This document shows positions 1-5,324 of a stretch of DNA of 5,324 bases, one piece after another (the stretch's first letter is position 1; the number at the start of each line of letters is the position of its first letter). The DNA comes from Planctomycetota bacterium (GTDB lineage: Bacteria > Planctomycetota > Brocadiia > SM23-32). The notes below the pieces were generated by a model. The model made no database searches, was not told the DNA's origin, and worked only from the letters and a program-made list of their open reading frames with translations. The position numbers were made by a program, and so were the translations under genes. Location of the stretch: contig JAUVVP010000196.1 of assembly GCA_030604585.1 (NCBI GenBank), positions 1 through 5,324 of the forward strand, written 5' to 3'.

Positions 1-2696
1 CACGCCAGGAGGGTCTGCCGCGCTTTCTCGCCGAATCGGGCGCCGGTGTTCTGGAGGTCTGTCAGGTGCGTGATGATCAGCCTGCGGCTGCGCTCGATGG
101 GCTCGCCGTCCACGCTCGAGACCCAGACGGTCGCGTCGGTCCTGTCCACGGCAATGGTCACCGGGCCGGCCTCGACGGTCTCGCCCTCGGGCGCGTAGCA
201 GCCGGCCGTCCTCGGCGTATCGAGGACCATCACGTCGCGCGGCGCGTCCACCAGGAACTCGCCGGTCTCGCTGTGCAAGCGGTTGGCGGCAAGGTCGGTG
301 AGATTGCCATCGAGCCATCCGCGCTCGCGCAGCATCTCGAGCACTTCTGCGCCGGCCTGACCGCCATAGGGATCGAGAACGGAGCCCTGAGAACCCCAAC
401 CGAGCGGCAGGACGAGGTCGGCCGGCACCTCGCCCGGCCCGTCGGCAAGGTAAGTGCCGACCCGCGTGACGAGCGCCAGCGCGTGCCAGGAGGGCGCGAC
501 GTCCACACGGCGCCGGGAATGGCGCAGCAGTTCCTCCGAGCTGGTGGCGATGGCGACGGCGTGAGGGGCGGGCCTCATGTCGCCGCGAAGGAACAGGCAG
601 ATGGCCGCGCGCTCGGCCGCCTGGTTCAGCGGGTCGGTGGCCACGTCGAAGTAGCCCGCCGGCGAAGGCTCGAAAAGGTTGCCCCGATTGTGGCTGTAGG
701 CGAAGCGCCAGACCACCCCCCAGCGCTGCAGCGCGGCCATGCAGCCGGTAAGGATGCCCCCGACGCCGCGGAACCGGCCCGGCCCCGAGTAGTTATACTC
801 GCTCACGGTGAAGGGCTTGTCCAGAAGCCTGACGAAGGCGAGATGCCGCCCTCCGGTGGCTCCTGCCGCCACGGGGCTCGTGTTGGGGCTGCGCGAGGGC
901 AGCCGCCAGCTCCTCTCGATCCACTGCGGGTGGTCCACGTAGAAATGGTCGTCCACGTAGTCGAACTCGGCGCGCGCCGCCTGGGCCTGGACGGGATTGG
1001 TCCAGCCGTTCATGTTGGTGAGCAGGGCCTTGACGCCGAGTTCCTTGCGCAGGAACACCTTCATCCTGGCGAACATGTCCCGCTCGGTCTCGGCTAGGAA
1101 GACGACCAGGTCGCGCCCGCGCGCGGAGTCCTCGCGGGCGTTCTTGAAAAACGGCACCGTTCCCGCCAGCGGGTCGCCGCCGGCGTCAGAGTCCCAGGCC
1201 TTCTCCAGGGCCTGGCGGCCCCCGTACCGGCGCGCCAGGAAGGCGTTCCACGCGGCCTGCCAGTCGGGCTCCAGCCGCTCGTCCAGCCCGCGGATGTAGT
1301 TGCCCACGTTGCCCTCGTTGATCATGCTCAGCCAGGCCAGGGCAGGATCGTCCGCGTAGCGCAGGCCCGTGTAGGGGTTGACGTGGGTGAGGAGGTTGCG
1401 GGCGAAGGCCTTCCAGTTACCGAAGGCGCGCTCGTTGACCGGCACCAGCATCTTGAAGTTGCTCATGCTCGTGTCGCGCGCCACTCCGTCCCATATCTCG
1501 CCGGCAAGGACCGGCCGGGAGACGAAGATGTCGGTCGTCACGTAGAGGCCGCGCTTCTTGAGGGCGGCGAACAGATAGTCGAGCTGGTCCAGCTTGTCCG
1601 GCCGCAGGGCAGTGCTCGTGCCGCCCGAGCGATCGATCAGCTCGCCCTCGTAGTGGTGGAAGCGCACGGCGTTGTAGCCGAGGCGCATGAGCCTTTCGGC
1701 CAGGCGGTCCGACTGATCGTGGGTGACGTAGTGGGCGCTGAAGCAGAGGTTCACGCCGTAGAAGCGGCGTGGCGTGTCGGGATCATCTTCGAAGGCGAAC
1801 TGGCCGTCCGGCCGAGCGATGAGCCAGCCGCGCCCCCCGGCCGGAGGGTCGAGCTGCCCCATAGCCGAGAAGTCCAGCGCCGAGCCGGGCATGATGTCCA
1901 GCTCGACCGCGAGGGGTACCCAGTCCGGCCCCGCTTCGATGGTCACCGGCCTGTCGTATTCCACCTGAATGCCCTCCTCCGTCGTAAGATCGAAGACGAT
2001 GTCCAGCGCTTCGCCCGCCGGCCAGGCGCGGCCCTCGTCGAACTGCGGCCCGATGCGAACCGCGAACGACGGCCCCCATGCCCGGTTGTCCTGGAGCAGC
2101 ACGGGAGTGGGCGACTCGAAGTCCAGACGCAGGACCGAACCGGCCCGCACGGGCAGCCGCAGGGATTTCGTCAGCCCCGCGCGAACGTGGATGTTTTCGA
2201 ACTCGATGGGCACCTTTCCCCGCTCGCCGTCGGCGACGAACTCGGCGCCGGCCACCTGGCTGATGGGGAACTCCAGCGAGACGTGCAGGCTGTTGAGCGT
2301 GATCGCGGAACGCGGGGTCAGGGTGTAGGCAAGCCCGACGCCGCCGGCGACCGGTGTCGCTCGCAGTTCGCAATCCACAATCGTCCCGCCCGGGGCGCGT
2401 ATCCTGCCCTTGATCAGGTCGGTCCCTTGCGCCGAGGGGCGCCCGGCAGAGACGCTCGCCGGCCGCCACGTCGCCTCGAAAAGGCCCGGGGTGACGGTGG
2501 CGACCTGACCGCCGCGAAAGCTGATCTGGATCCGGCCGGAGGACGCTATCAGGGCCTGCCACTCCTCGGCCGCCTGCGTGTCGTGCAGCCCGGCCAGAGC
2601 CGCCAGAAGCGCAACGGCAAGCACCAGTAGCAGACGAACACACAGCCCCGACCCGTTCGCCCGGGACGCCCGGGCACCAGTCACGTTCAATGGCAT
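1..2696 (-). CDS. Secreted multidomain glycoside hydrolase, clan GH-A-like TIM barrel (3' end outside window)
   Basis: Reading the minus strand from the ATG at 2696 gives 898 codons without a stop, running off the window at base 1, so the C-terminus is missing. A likely Sec signal peptide occupies residues 1-43: a long basic N-region, then a hydrophobic core at about 22-36 and a site near TQAA. Residues about 45-300 look beta-rich and may form one or two accessory beta-sandwich domains. The barrel seems to begin at FYGVNLCFSA (312-321), followed by GYNAVRFHHYE, whose R345 fits the conserved Arg after strand 2 of clan GH-A. SMINEGN gives the acid/base candidate N460-E461, HFY (584-586) fits strand 6, and VSEYN gives the nucleophile candidate E633. 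The 172-residue Glu-Glu spacing is plausible for the clan. The visible C-terminal part is another beta-looking region containing THLTDLQN. It should cleave a beta-linked glycan outside the cytoplasm, but I cannot assign a CAZy family or substrate. It lies 50 nt behind the acetyltransferase gene and is probably co-transcribed with it. Confidence 0.88.
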   Translation of the reverse strand, partial: MPLNVTGARASRANGSGLCVRLLLVLAVALLAALAGLHDTQAAEEWQALIASSGRIQISFRGGQVATVTPGLFEATWRPASVSAGRPSAQGTDLIKGRIRAPGGTIVDCELRATPVAGGVGLAYTLTPRSAITLNSLHVSLEFPISQVAGAEFVADGERGKVPIEFENIHVRAGLTKSLRLPVRAGSVLRLDFESPTPVLLQDNRAWGPSFAVRIGPQFDEGRAWPAGEALDIVFDLTTEEGIQVEYDRPVTIEAGPDWVPLAVELDIMPGSALDFSAMGQLDPPAGGRGWLIARPDGQFAFEDDPDTPRRFYGVNLCFSAHYVTHDQSDRLAERLMRLGYNAVRFHHYEGELIDRSGGTSTALRPDKLDQLDYLFAALKKRGLYVTTDIFVSRPVLAGEIWDGVARDTSMSNFKMLVPVNERAFGNWKAFARNLLTHVNPYTGLRYADDPALAWLSMINEGNVGNYIRGLDERLEPDWQAAWNAFLARRYGGRQALEKAWDSDAGGDPLAGTVPFFKNAREDSARGRDLVVFLAETERDMFARMKVFLRKELGVKALLTNMNGWTNPVQAQAARAEFDYVDDHFYVDHPQWIERSWRLPSRSPNTSPVAAGATGGRHLAFVRLLDKPFTVSEYNYSGPGRFRGVGGILTGCMAALQRWGVVWRFAYSHNRGNLFEPSPAGYFDVATDPLNQAAERAAICLFLRGDMRPAPHAVAIATSSEELLRHSRRRVDVAPSWHALALVTRVGTYLADGPGEVPADLVLPLGWGSQGSVLDPYGGQAGAEVLEMLRERGWLDGNLTDLAANRLHSETGEFLVDAPRDVMVLDTPRTAGCYAPEGETVEAGPVTIAVDRTDATVWVSSVDGEPIERSRRLIITHLTDLQNTGARFGEKARQTLLA

Positions 2697-2702
2697 TCGA
2701 CA

Positions 2703-2708
2703 CTCCTT
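2703..2708 (-). promoter_or_regulatory. Shine-Dalgarno site of the glycosidase gene
   Basis: On the minus strand AAGGAG lies 6 nt before the ATG at 2696-2694. This fixes the start of the glycosidase, and the hydrophobic signal peptide follows directly. The rest of the 50-nt gap after the upstream stop (2747-2749) shows no convincing terminator or promoter, which fits read-through from the acetyltransferase gene. Confidence 0.85.
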
Positions 2709-2746
2709 GGGCAGTCGCCCGCGCGGTCCGCCCCGCTAAGGACGGA

Positions 2747-4003
2747 TCAGTAGTTGTCACCCTGGTAGACAAACGGCCAGCCCGTCGGGAACAGTATCTC
2801 CATGACGGGCATAAGGTCGGCCGGGACCGAGGCGCCCTTCCTGGGCGCCACGTGACGCACGGCGTGATAGCCGGTGAGCAGTCCGGACAGCCAGCGCTGC
2901 GGGATGCGCACCACGGGTCTGCCGACGGGGGGCCCGACGCGTACGCCGCCGCGCGAGACGCGGAAGCCCACCTGCCCTATCTCGCACTTCATGGTGAACC
3001 TCACAGGCTGAAGGGCCGACCGCGCCTCCCGCCGGCGCTGCGCGAAGAGGGGCTCCAGCCGCTGCAAGAGCGCCGGGAAGTCCACGACCTTCAGCATCGC
3101 CCCGCCCATCGAGCCGCTCCACATCTTCCACTCGGCGTCCACGTGCTGACGGACGAAGACAGCCAGGGCGTCGTCCCATGGCAGCGGGAGGGTGATCTCC
3201 CTGCTCTCGCGCCGCCGGGCCTCGCCCACCAGGGCGCCGAGGGCAGTCCGGCAGCTCGCCTCGTCCCGCCGCACCACTATCTCGCCAACCGCCGCTTGGT
3301 GCGGCGCCCCGCCGACGGTCAGGTAGCCGCACGGTCGCCCGCGCTCATCCACGATCACCTTCGGCTTCCTGAACAGCCACGTCCGCGTGCCGGGCCCGAT
3401 CAGCCAGTCCCAGACCTTCTTGTCCCTTGCCGCCGCGCAGATGCGCGCCGCCGTAGCCCTGTCATAGATGCGACGCACGACGGGGAGGTCCTTCCGCCTC
3501 ATGGTCCGCAGCCGCCCGGGGCGGGATTCCTTCTTCGCCTTATCCCTGTTGAACTTCACGTTGCCCGGCGCGATGTACGGGTAGTATCCGAACCGGTAGT
3601 AGAAGTCCGAGATGCCCTGGAGGTAGGCCAGCAGGTAGCCGTTCTGCTCCATGTAGCGCGAGGCGTCGTTCATCGCCGCGGCCGAGTAGCCGCGCTTGCG
3701 GTAGCGGTCGTGGGTCCCCACCGGGCCCAGCGTCATGGCGGGCACGGTCACCGGACCGAAGCGCATCATGCGCGGCGCCATGGTCACGGCGCTCACGACC
3801 CGCCCGTCGGCCACGGCCACCCGCGTGTGCTCGGGATCGTATACCGGACCGCGCAGGAGGCTACGCTCCATGTGGCCTTCCATCCAGTGCGGGCCCGAGA
3901 AGGCACGGAAATAGGCCTCGACCACTTCGTCGCGGTCCTTCTTGTCCTGGATGCCGCTCAGCCTCTCGACGGGCGGCGCTTTGCGCTCCTGCTTCTTTGC
4001 CAC
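2747..4003 (-). CDS. Eis-like GNAT family N-acetyltransferase
   Basis: This is a 418-residue cytoplasmic protein from GTG at 4003 to TGA at 2749-2747. Its length and layout match Eis-type acetyltransferases: an N-terminal GNAT fold, a second degenerate GNAT fold and a C-terminal SCP2-like domain. The acetyl-CoA pyrophosphate-binding motif is GPVGTHDRYRKRGYS, with R102-K103-R104-G105. DFYYRFGYYPY (133-143) matches the family's YGRFGY signature, and Y135 aligns with the proposed general acid of mycobacterial Eis. The SCP2-like part starts near LKVVDFPALLQRLEP (D308). The protein ends in Tyr, which may matter because Eis uses its C-terminal carboxylate in catalysis. The family transfers acetyl from acetyl-CoA to amines such as aminoglycosides or lysines; the substrate here is unknown. 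An in-frame TTG at 4042 would add 13 residues, but it has no ribosome site and lies at the predicted transcription start, so GTG is preferred. The gene leads a likely operon with the secreted glycosidase. Confidence 0.9.
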   Translation of the reverse strand: MAKKQERKAPPVERLSGIQDKKDRDEVVEAYFRAFSGPHWMEGHMERSLLRGPVYDPEHTRVAVADGRVVSAVTMAPRMMRFGPVTVPAMTLGPVGTHDRYRKRGYSAAAMNDASRYMEQNGYLLAYLQGISDFYYRFGYYPYIAPGNVKFNRDKAKKESRPGRLRTMRRKDLPVVRRIYDRATAARICAAARDKKVWDWLIGPGTRTWLFRKPKVIVDERGRPCGYLTVGGAPHQAAVGEIVVRRDEASCRTALGALVGEARRRESREITLPLPWDDALAVFVRQHVDAEWKMWSGSMGGAMLKVVDFPALLQRLEPLFAQRRREARSALQPVRFTMKCEIGQVGFRVSRGGVRVGPPVGRPVVRIPQRWLSGLLTGYHAVRHVAPRKGASVPADLMPVMEILFPTGWPFVYQGDNY

Positions 4004-4009
4004 GGGTTG

Positions 4010-4017
4010 CTTCCTCT
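4010..4017 (-). promoter_or_regulatory. Shine-Dalgarno site deciding the GTG start of the acetyltransferase
   Basis: The minus strand carries AGAGGAAG ending 6 nt before the GTG at 4003-4001. The upstream in-frame TTG at 4042 has no purine-rich site before it. The GTG start gives the N-terminus MAKKQERK, a natural-looking basic leader before the GNAT fold. Confidence 0.75.
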
Positions 4018-4050
4018 CGCTGACGCGGGGCGCTGCCGGCAAGTGGCCGG

Positions 4051-4079
4051 ATTCTACGTTCGAGTTCGCGGCACGTCAA
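4051..4079 (-). promoter_or_regulatory. Sigma70-type promoter for the acetyltransferase-glycosidase operon
   Basis: On the minus strand TTGACG (4079-4074) and TAGAAT (4056-4051) are separated by exactly 17 nt. Each differs from the sigma70 consensus by one base. Transcription should start near 4044, giving a leader of about 40 nt before the GTG at 4003. This is the best promoter in the window. Confidence 0.7.
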
Positions 4080-4096
4080 GGAAGCCCGCCTTTCAG

Positions 4097-4119
4097 CGTG
4101 CGCGGCGACTGCGCGCACG
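4097..4119. repeat. 8-bp perfect inverted repeat, candidate operator
   Basis: CGTGCGCG (4097-4104) and CGCGCACG (4112-4119) are perfect inverted arms around a 7-nt spacer. The element ends one base before GTAGAAT and covers the place where a plus-strand -35 box would lie. A dimeric regulator site is the natural reading. In such GC-rich DNA a chance palindrome is possible, and there is no T-run to make it a terminator. Confidence 0.4.
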
Positions 4120-4120
4120 G

Positions 4121-4126
4121 TAGAAT
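4121..4126 (+). promoter_or_regulatory. Possible -10 element for the DUF2961/GH172 gene
   Basis: TAGAAT lies 47 nt before the ATG at 4174. No good -35 is present at 16-18 nt spacing; the 17-nt position reads GTGCGC, inside the inverted repeat. If real, this promoter is weak or depends on an activator. A second AT-rich candidate, TTATAC at 4135-4140, also lacks a -35. Confidence 0.4.
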
Positions 4127-4158
4127 GTGACGGCTTATACGCACAGAGCGTGGCGCAT

Positions 4159-4166
4159 GGGGAGGG
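4159..4166 (+). promoter_or_regulatory. Shine-Dalgarno site of the DUF2961/GH172 gene
   Basis: GGGGAGGG ends 7 nt before the ATG at 4174-4176. An in-frame GTG at 4168 is only 1 nt away from this site, too close to be used, and the ATG at 4157 is out of frame. The ATG at 4174 is therefore chosen. Confidence 0.75.
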
Positions 4167-4173
4167 CGTGGCG

Positions 4174-5324
4174 ATGAGAACTGCCTGCGTAGTCGCAGCG
4201 CTCGTGATTGCGTCGGCAGGGGCCCGTGGCGGAGAGGAACTCTACTACGGAGACCTGGTCGGGAGGCTGACGGGGCTGGAGCATCTGGCCGTCCTGCCCC
4301 AACCGGGTGAGAAATGCGCCCAGTGGTCCAGCTACGACCGGCGCAGCCGGTTTGATGCCGACACCGGGCGCTACCTGGACTGGGGCGCCAACGGCGACGC
4401 CCACGGCATGATCCGCCAGGAAGACGGCGGATGGGTCATGGCCGAGATGCAGGGGCCCGGCTGCATCTGGCGCATCTGGTCGGCAAGGCCCGGCTACGGC
4501 CACGTCAGAATCTATCTGGACGGCGCCGCCGAGCCCGTCCTGGATCACTCGTTCCGCGACTACTTTGACCCCGAAAACGGACCGTTTCCCTACCGGTCGC
4601 TCGTCTACACGGCCGCCAAAGGTCATAACTGCTACGTGCCCATCCCCTACCAGCGCTCGTGCAAGGTAGTGGCCGAAGAGGGCTGGGGGGACTACTACCA
4701 CATCGGCTACGGCACCTTCCCGAGGGGGACGGTCGTGCCCACCTTCCCGCAGGGAATACTGCCCGGCGAGTTCGCAGCGCTCGCAGCCAGCAGCCTCTTC
4801 ATAGAGCTCTATCCGGACGCGCTGCCACGGGCCTACTACGATGCGGTCAGCGAGTGGAAGTCGGTGACCGTTCAACCGGGGGAGAAGGCGACGGTGATCG
4901 CTCTCGACGGCCCACGCGCCATCGTGGCTATCTGGGCAGGCCTCGAGAAGCTGGACCGACCCGAGCAATGCGACGCCCTGCGCGAACTGGCCCTGCGCAT
5001 AACGTGGGACGACGAGGAGAGGCCGGCCGTCTGGGCGCCGCTGGGAGACTTCTTCGGCTCAGCGCCCGGCATCAATCCTTATCGCTCGCTCCCCATGGGC
5101 ATGAGCGAGCAGCCCTTCTACAGCTACTGGTACATGCCCTTCGCGCAGAGGGCGCTGGTGGAGCTGACGAACGACGGCGAATCTCAGCGCAACGTGGGGT
5201 TCTGGATCATGCATGCCCCGCTGACGCGCCCGGTCGAAGAGCTGGGCCGCTTCCACGCCAAGTGGCACCGGGATGCCTTCCCGCCGCAGCAGCCGGGGCG
5301 GGCCATTGACTGGACCATGCTGCG
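4174..5324 (+). CDS. Secreted DUF2961 / glycoside hydrolase family 172 protein (3' end outside window)
   Basis: The open frame gives 383 codons from ATG at 4174 and continues past the window end, so the C-terminus is missing. Residues 1 to about 17 form a short Sec signal peptide (hydrophobic 4-13, then ASAGA), so the mature protein is exported. Family hallmarks appear in order: QWSSYDRRSR (50-59), MQGPGCIWRIWS (92-103), the strand-rich VRIYLDG (111-117), FRDYF (127-131), CYVPIPYQRSCKV (153-165), LRITWDD, APLGDFFG (288-295) and SYWYMPF (317-323). DUF2961 proteins have jelly-roll folds. Characterised GH172 members act on furanosides: alpha-D-fructofuranosidase/difructose dianhydride I synthase and arabinofuranosidases. 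The substrate here cannot be read from sequence. Trp occupies position 287, just before APLGDFF, where I recall an acidic residue in many homologues. It is transcribed away from the acetyltransferase-glycosidase operon across a 170-bp intergenic region, suggesting shared control. Confidence 0.88.
   Translation, partial: MRTACVVAALVIASAGARGGEELYYGDLVGRLTGLEHLAVLPQPGEKCAQWSSYDRRSRFDADTGRYLDWGANGDAHGMIRQEDGGWVMAEMQGPGCIWRIWSARPGYGHVRIYLDGAAEPVLDHSFRDYFDPENGPFPYRSLVYTAAKGHNCYVPIPYQRSCKVVAEEGWGDYYHIGYGTFPRGTVVPTFPQGILPGEFAALAASSLFIELYPDALPRAYYDAVSEWKSVTVQPGEKATVIALDGPRAIVAIWAGLEKLDRPEQCDALRELALRITWDDEERPAVWAPLGDFFGSAPGINPYRSLPMGMSEQPFYSYWYMPFAQRALVELTNDGESQRNVGFWIMHAPLTRPVEELGRFHAKWHRDAFPPQQPGRAIDWTML

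Noticed and set aside
66..1097. 343-codon plus-strand open frame
   Set aside because: It lies opposite the glycosidase barrel. Its translation is rich in Arg, Gly, Ala and His with no motif, typical of the complement of a GC-rich gene.
1383..2630. 415-codon plus-strand open frame
   Set aside because: It is antisense to the N-terminal half of the glycosidase, whose frame is continuous with a signal peptide and an AAGGAG site. The plus-strand product has low-complexity composition and no recognisable domain.
2697..2746. Terminator or promoter in the gap between the two minus-strand genes
   Set aside because: Only weak GTCC/GGAC pairing is seen, with no T-run and no convincing -35/-10 pair. 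The gap looks like an intra-operon spacer.
1783..2772. 329-codon minus-strand open frame
   Set aside because: It is the other-frame shadow of the glycosidase N-terminus. Choosing it would overlap the end of the acetyltransferase gene and lose the signal peptide and the ribosome site.
4003..4042. TTG at 4042 as the acetyltransferase start
   Set aside because: It has no Shine-Dalgarno site and falls at the predicted transcription start (about 4044). The GTG at 4003 has AGAGGAAG at 6 nt.
2690..4123. 477-codon plus-strand open frame
   Set aside because: It is fully antisense to the acetyltransferase, which has clear GNAT motifs. Its product is Arg/His/Pro-rich without domains.
4135..4968. 277-codon minus-strand open frame
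   Set aside because: It is antisense to the DUF2961 gene, which carries the family motifs and a good ribosome site. It is a GC-driven shadow.
4659..5309. 216-codon plus-strand open frame
   Set aside because: It is in a different frame inside the DUF2961 gene and its translation is Arg/Ala-rich with no motif.

Overview
The window is GC-rich (about two thirds G+C by eye) bacterial DNA. It holds three protein genes in a divergent layout, and two of them run off the window edges. The organism cannot be named from this alone. A large secreted glycosidase of a type I associate with Planctomycetes, Lentisphaerae, Verrucomicrobia and similar lineages, together with a secreted DUF2961/GH172 protein, suggests a polysaccharide-degrading bacterium of that kind. 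This lineage guess is an inference from memory of similar proteins.

Minus strand, 4003 down to 1: a two-gene unit. The first gene (4003-2747) encodes a 418-residue Eis-like GNAT acetyltransferase. It has a strong sigma70-type promoter (TTGACG, 17 nt, TAGAAT) and its own Shine-Dalgarno sequence. After a 50-nt gap containing an AAGGAG ribosome site comes a long secreted glycosidase gene (2696 to beyond 1, at least 898 codons). It has a signal peptide, an all-beta-looking N-terminal region and a clan GH-A-like TIM barrel. The Asn-Glu acid/base candidate and a second catalytic Glu are both visible. Its 3' end lies outside the window.

Plus strand, 4174 to beyond 5324: the first 383 codons of a secreted DUF2961 protein, the family now classified as glycoside hydrolase family 172 (furanosidases). 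It has a signal peptide and a strong Shine-Dalgarno sequence.

The 170-bp region between the divergent genes is the regulatory core. It has the good minus-strand promoter, a matching TAGAAT on the plus strand at the exact mirror position, and an 8-bp perfect inverted repeat where the plus-strand -35 should be. This could be a shared control point for a small carbohydrate-use locus. Two exported glycosidases would act outside the cytoplasm, with an acetyltransferase of unknown substrate made inside. No RNA gene, mobile element, CRISPR array or clear terminator was seen. The long open frames opposite the three genes are judged to be GC-driven shadows.
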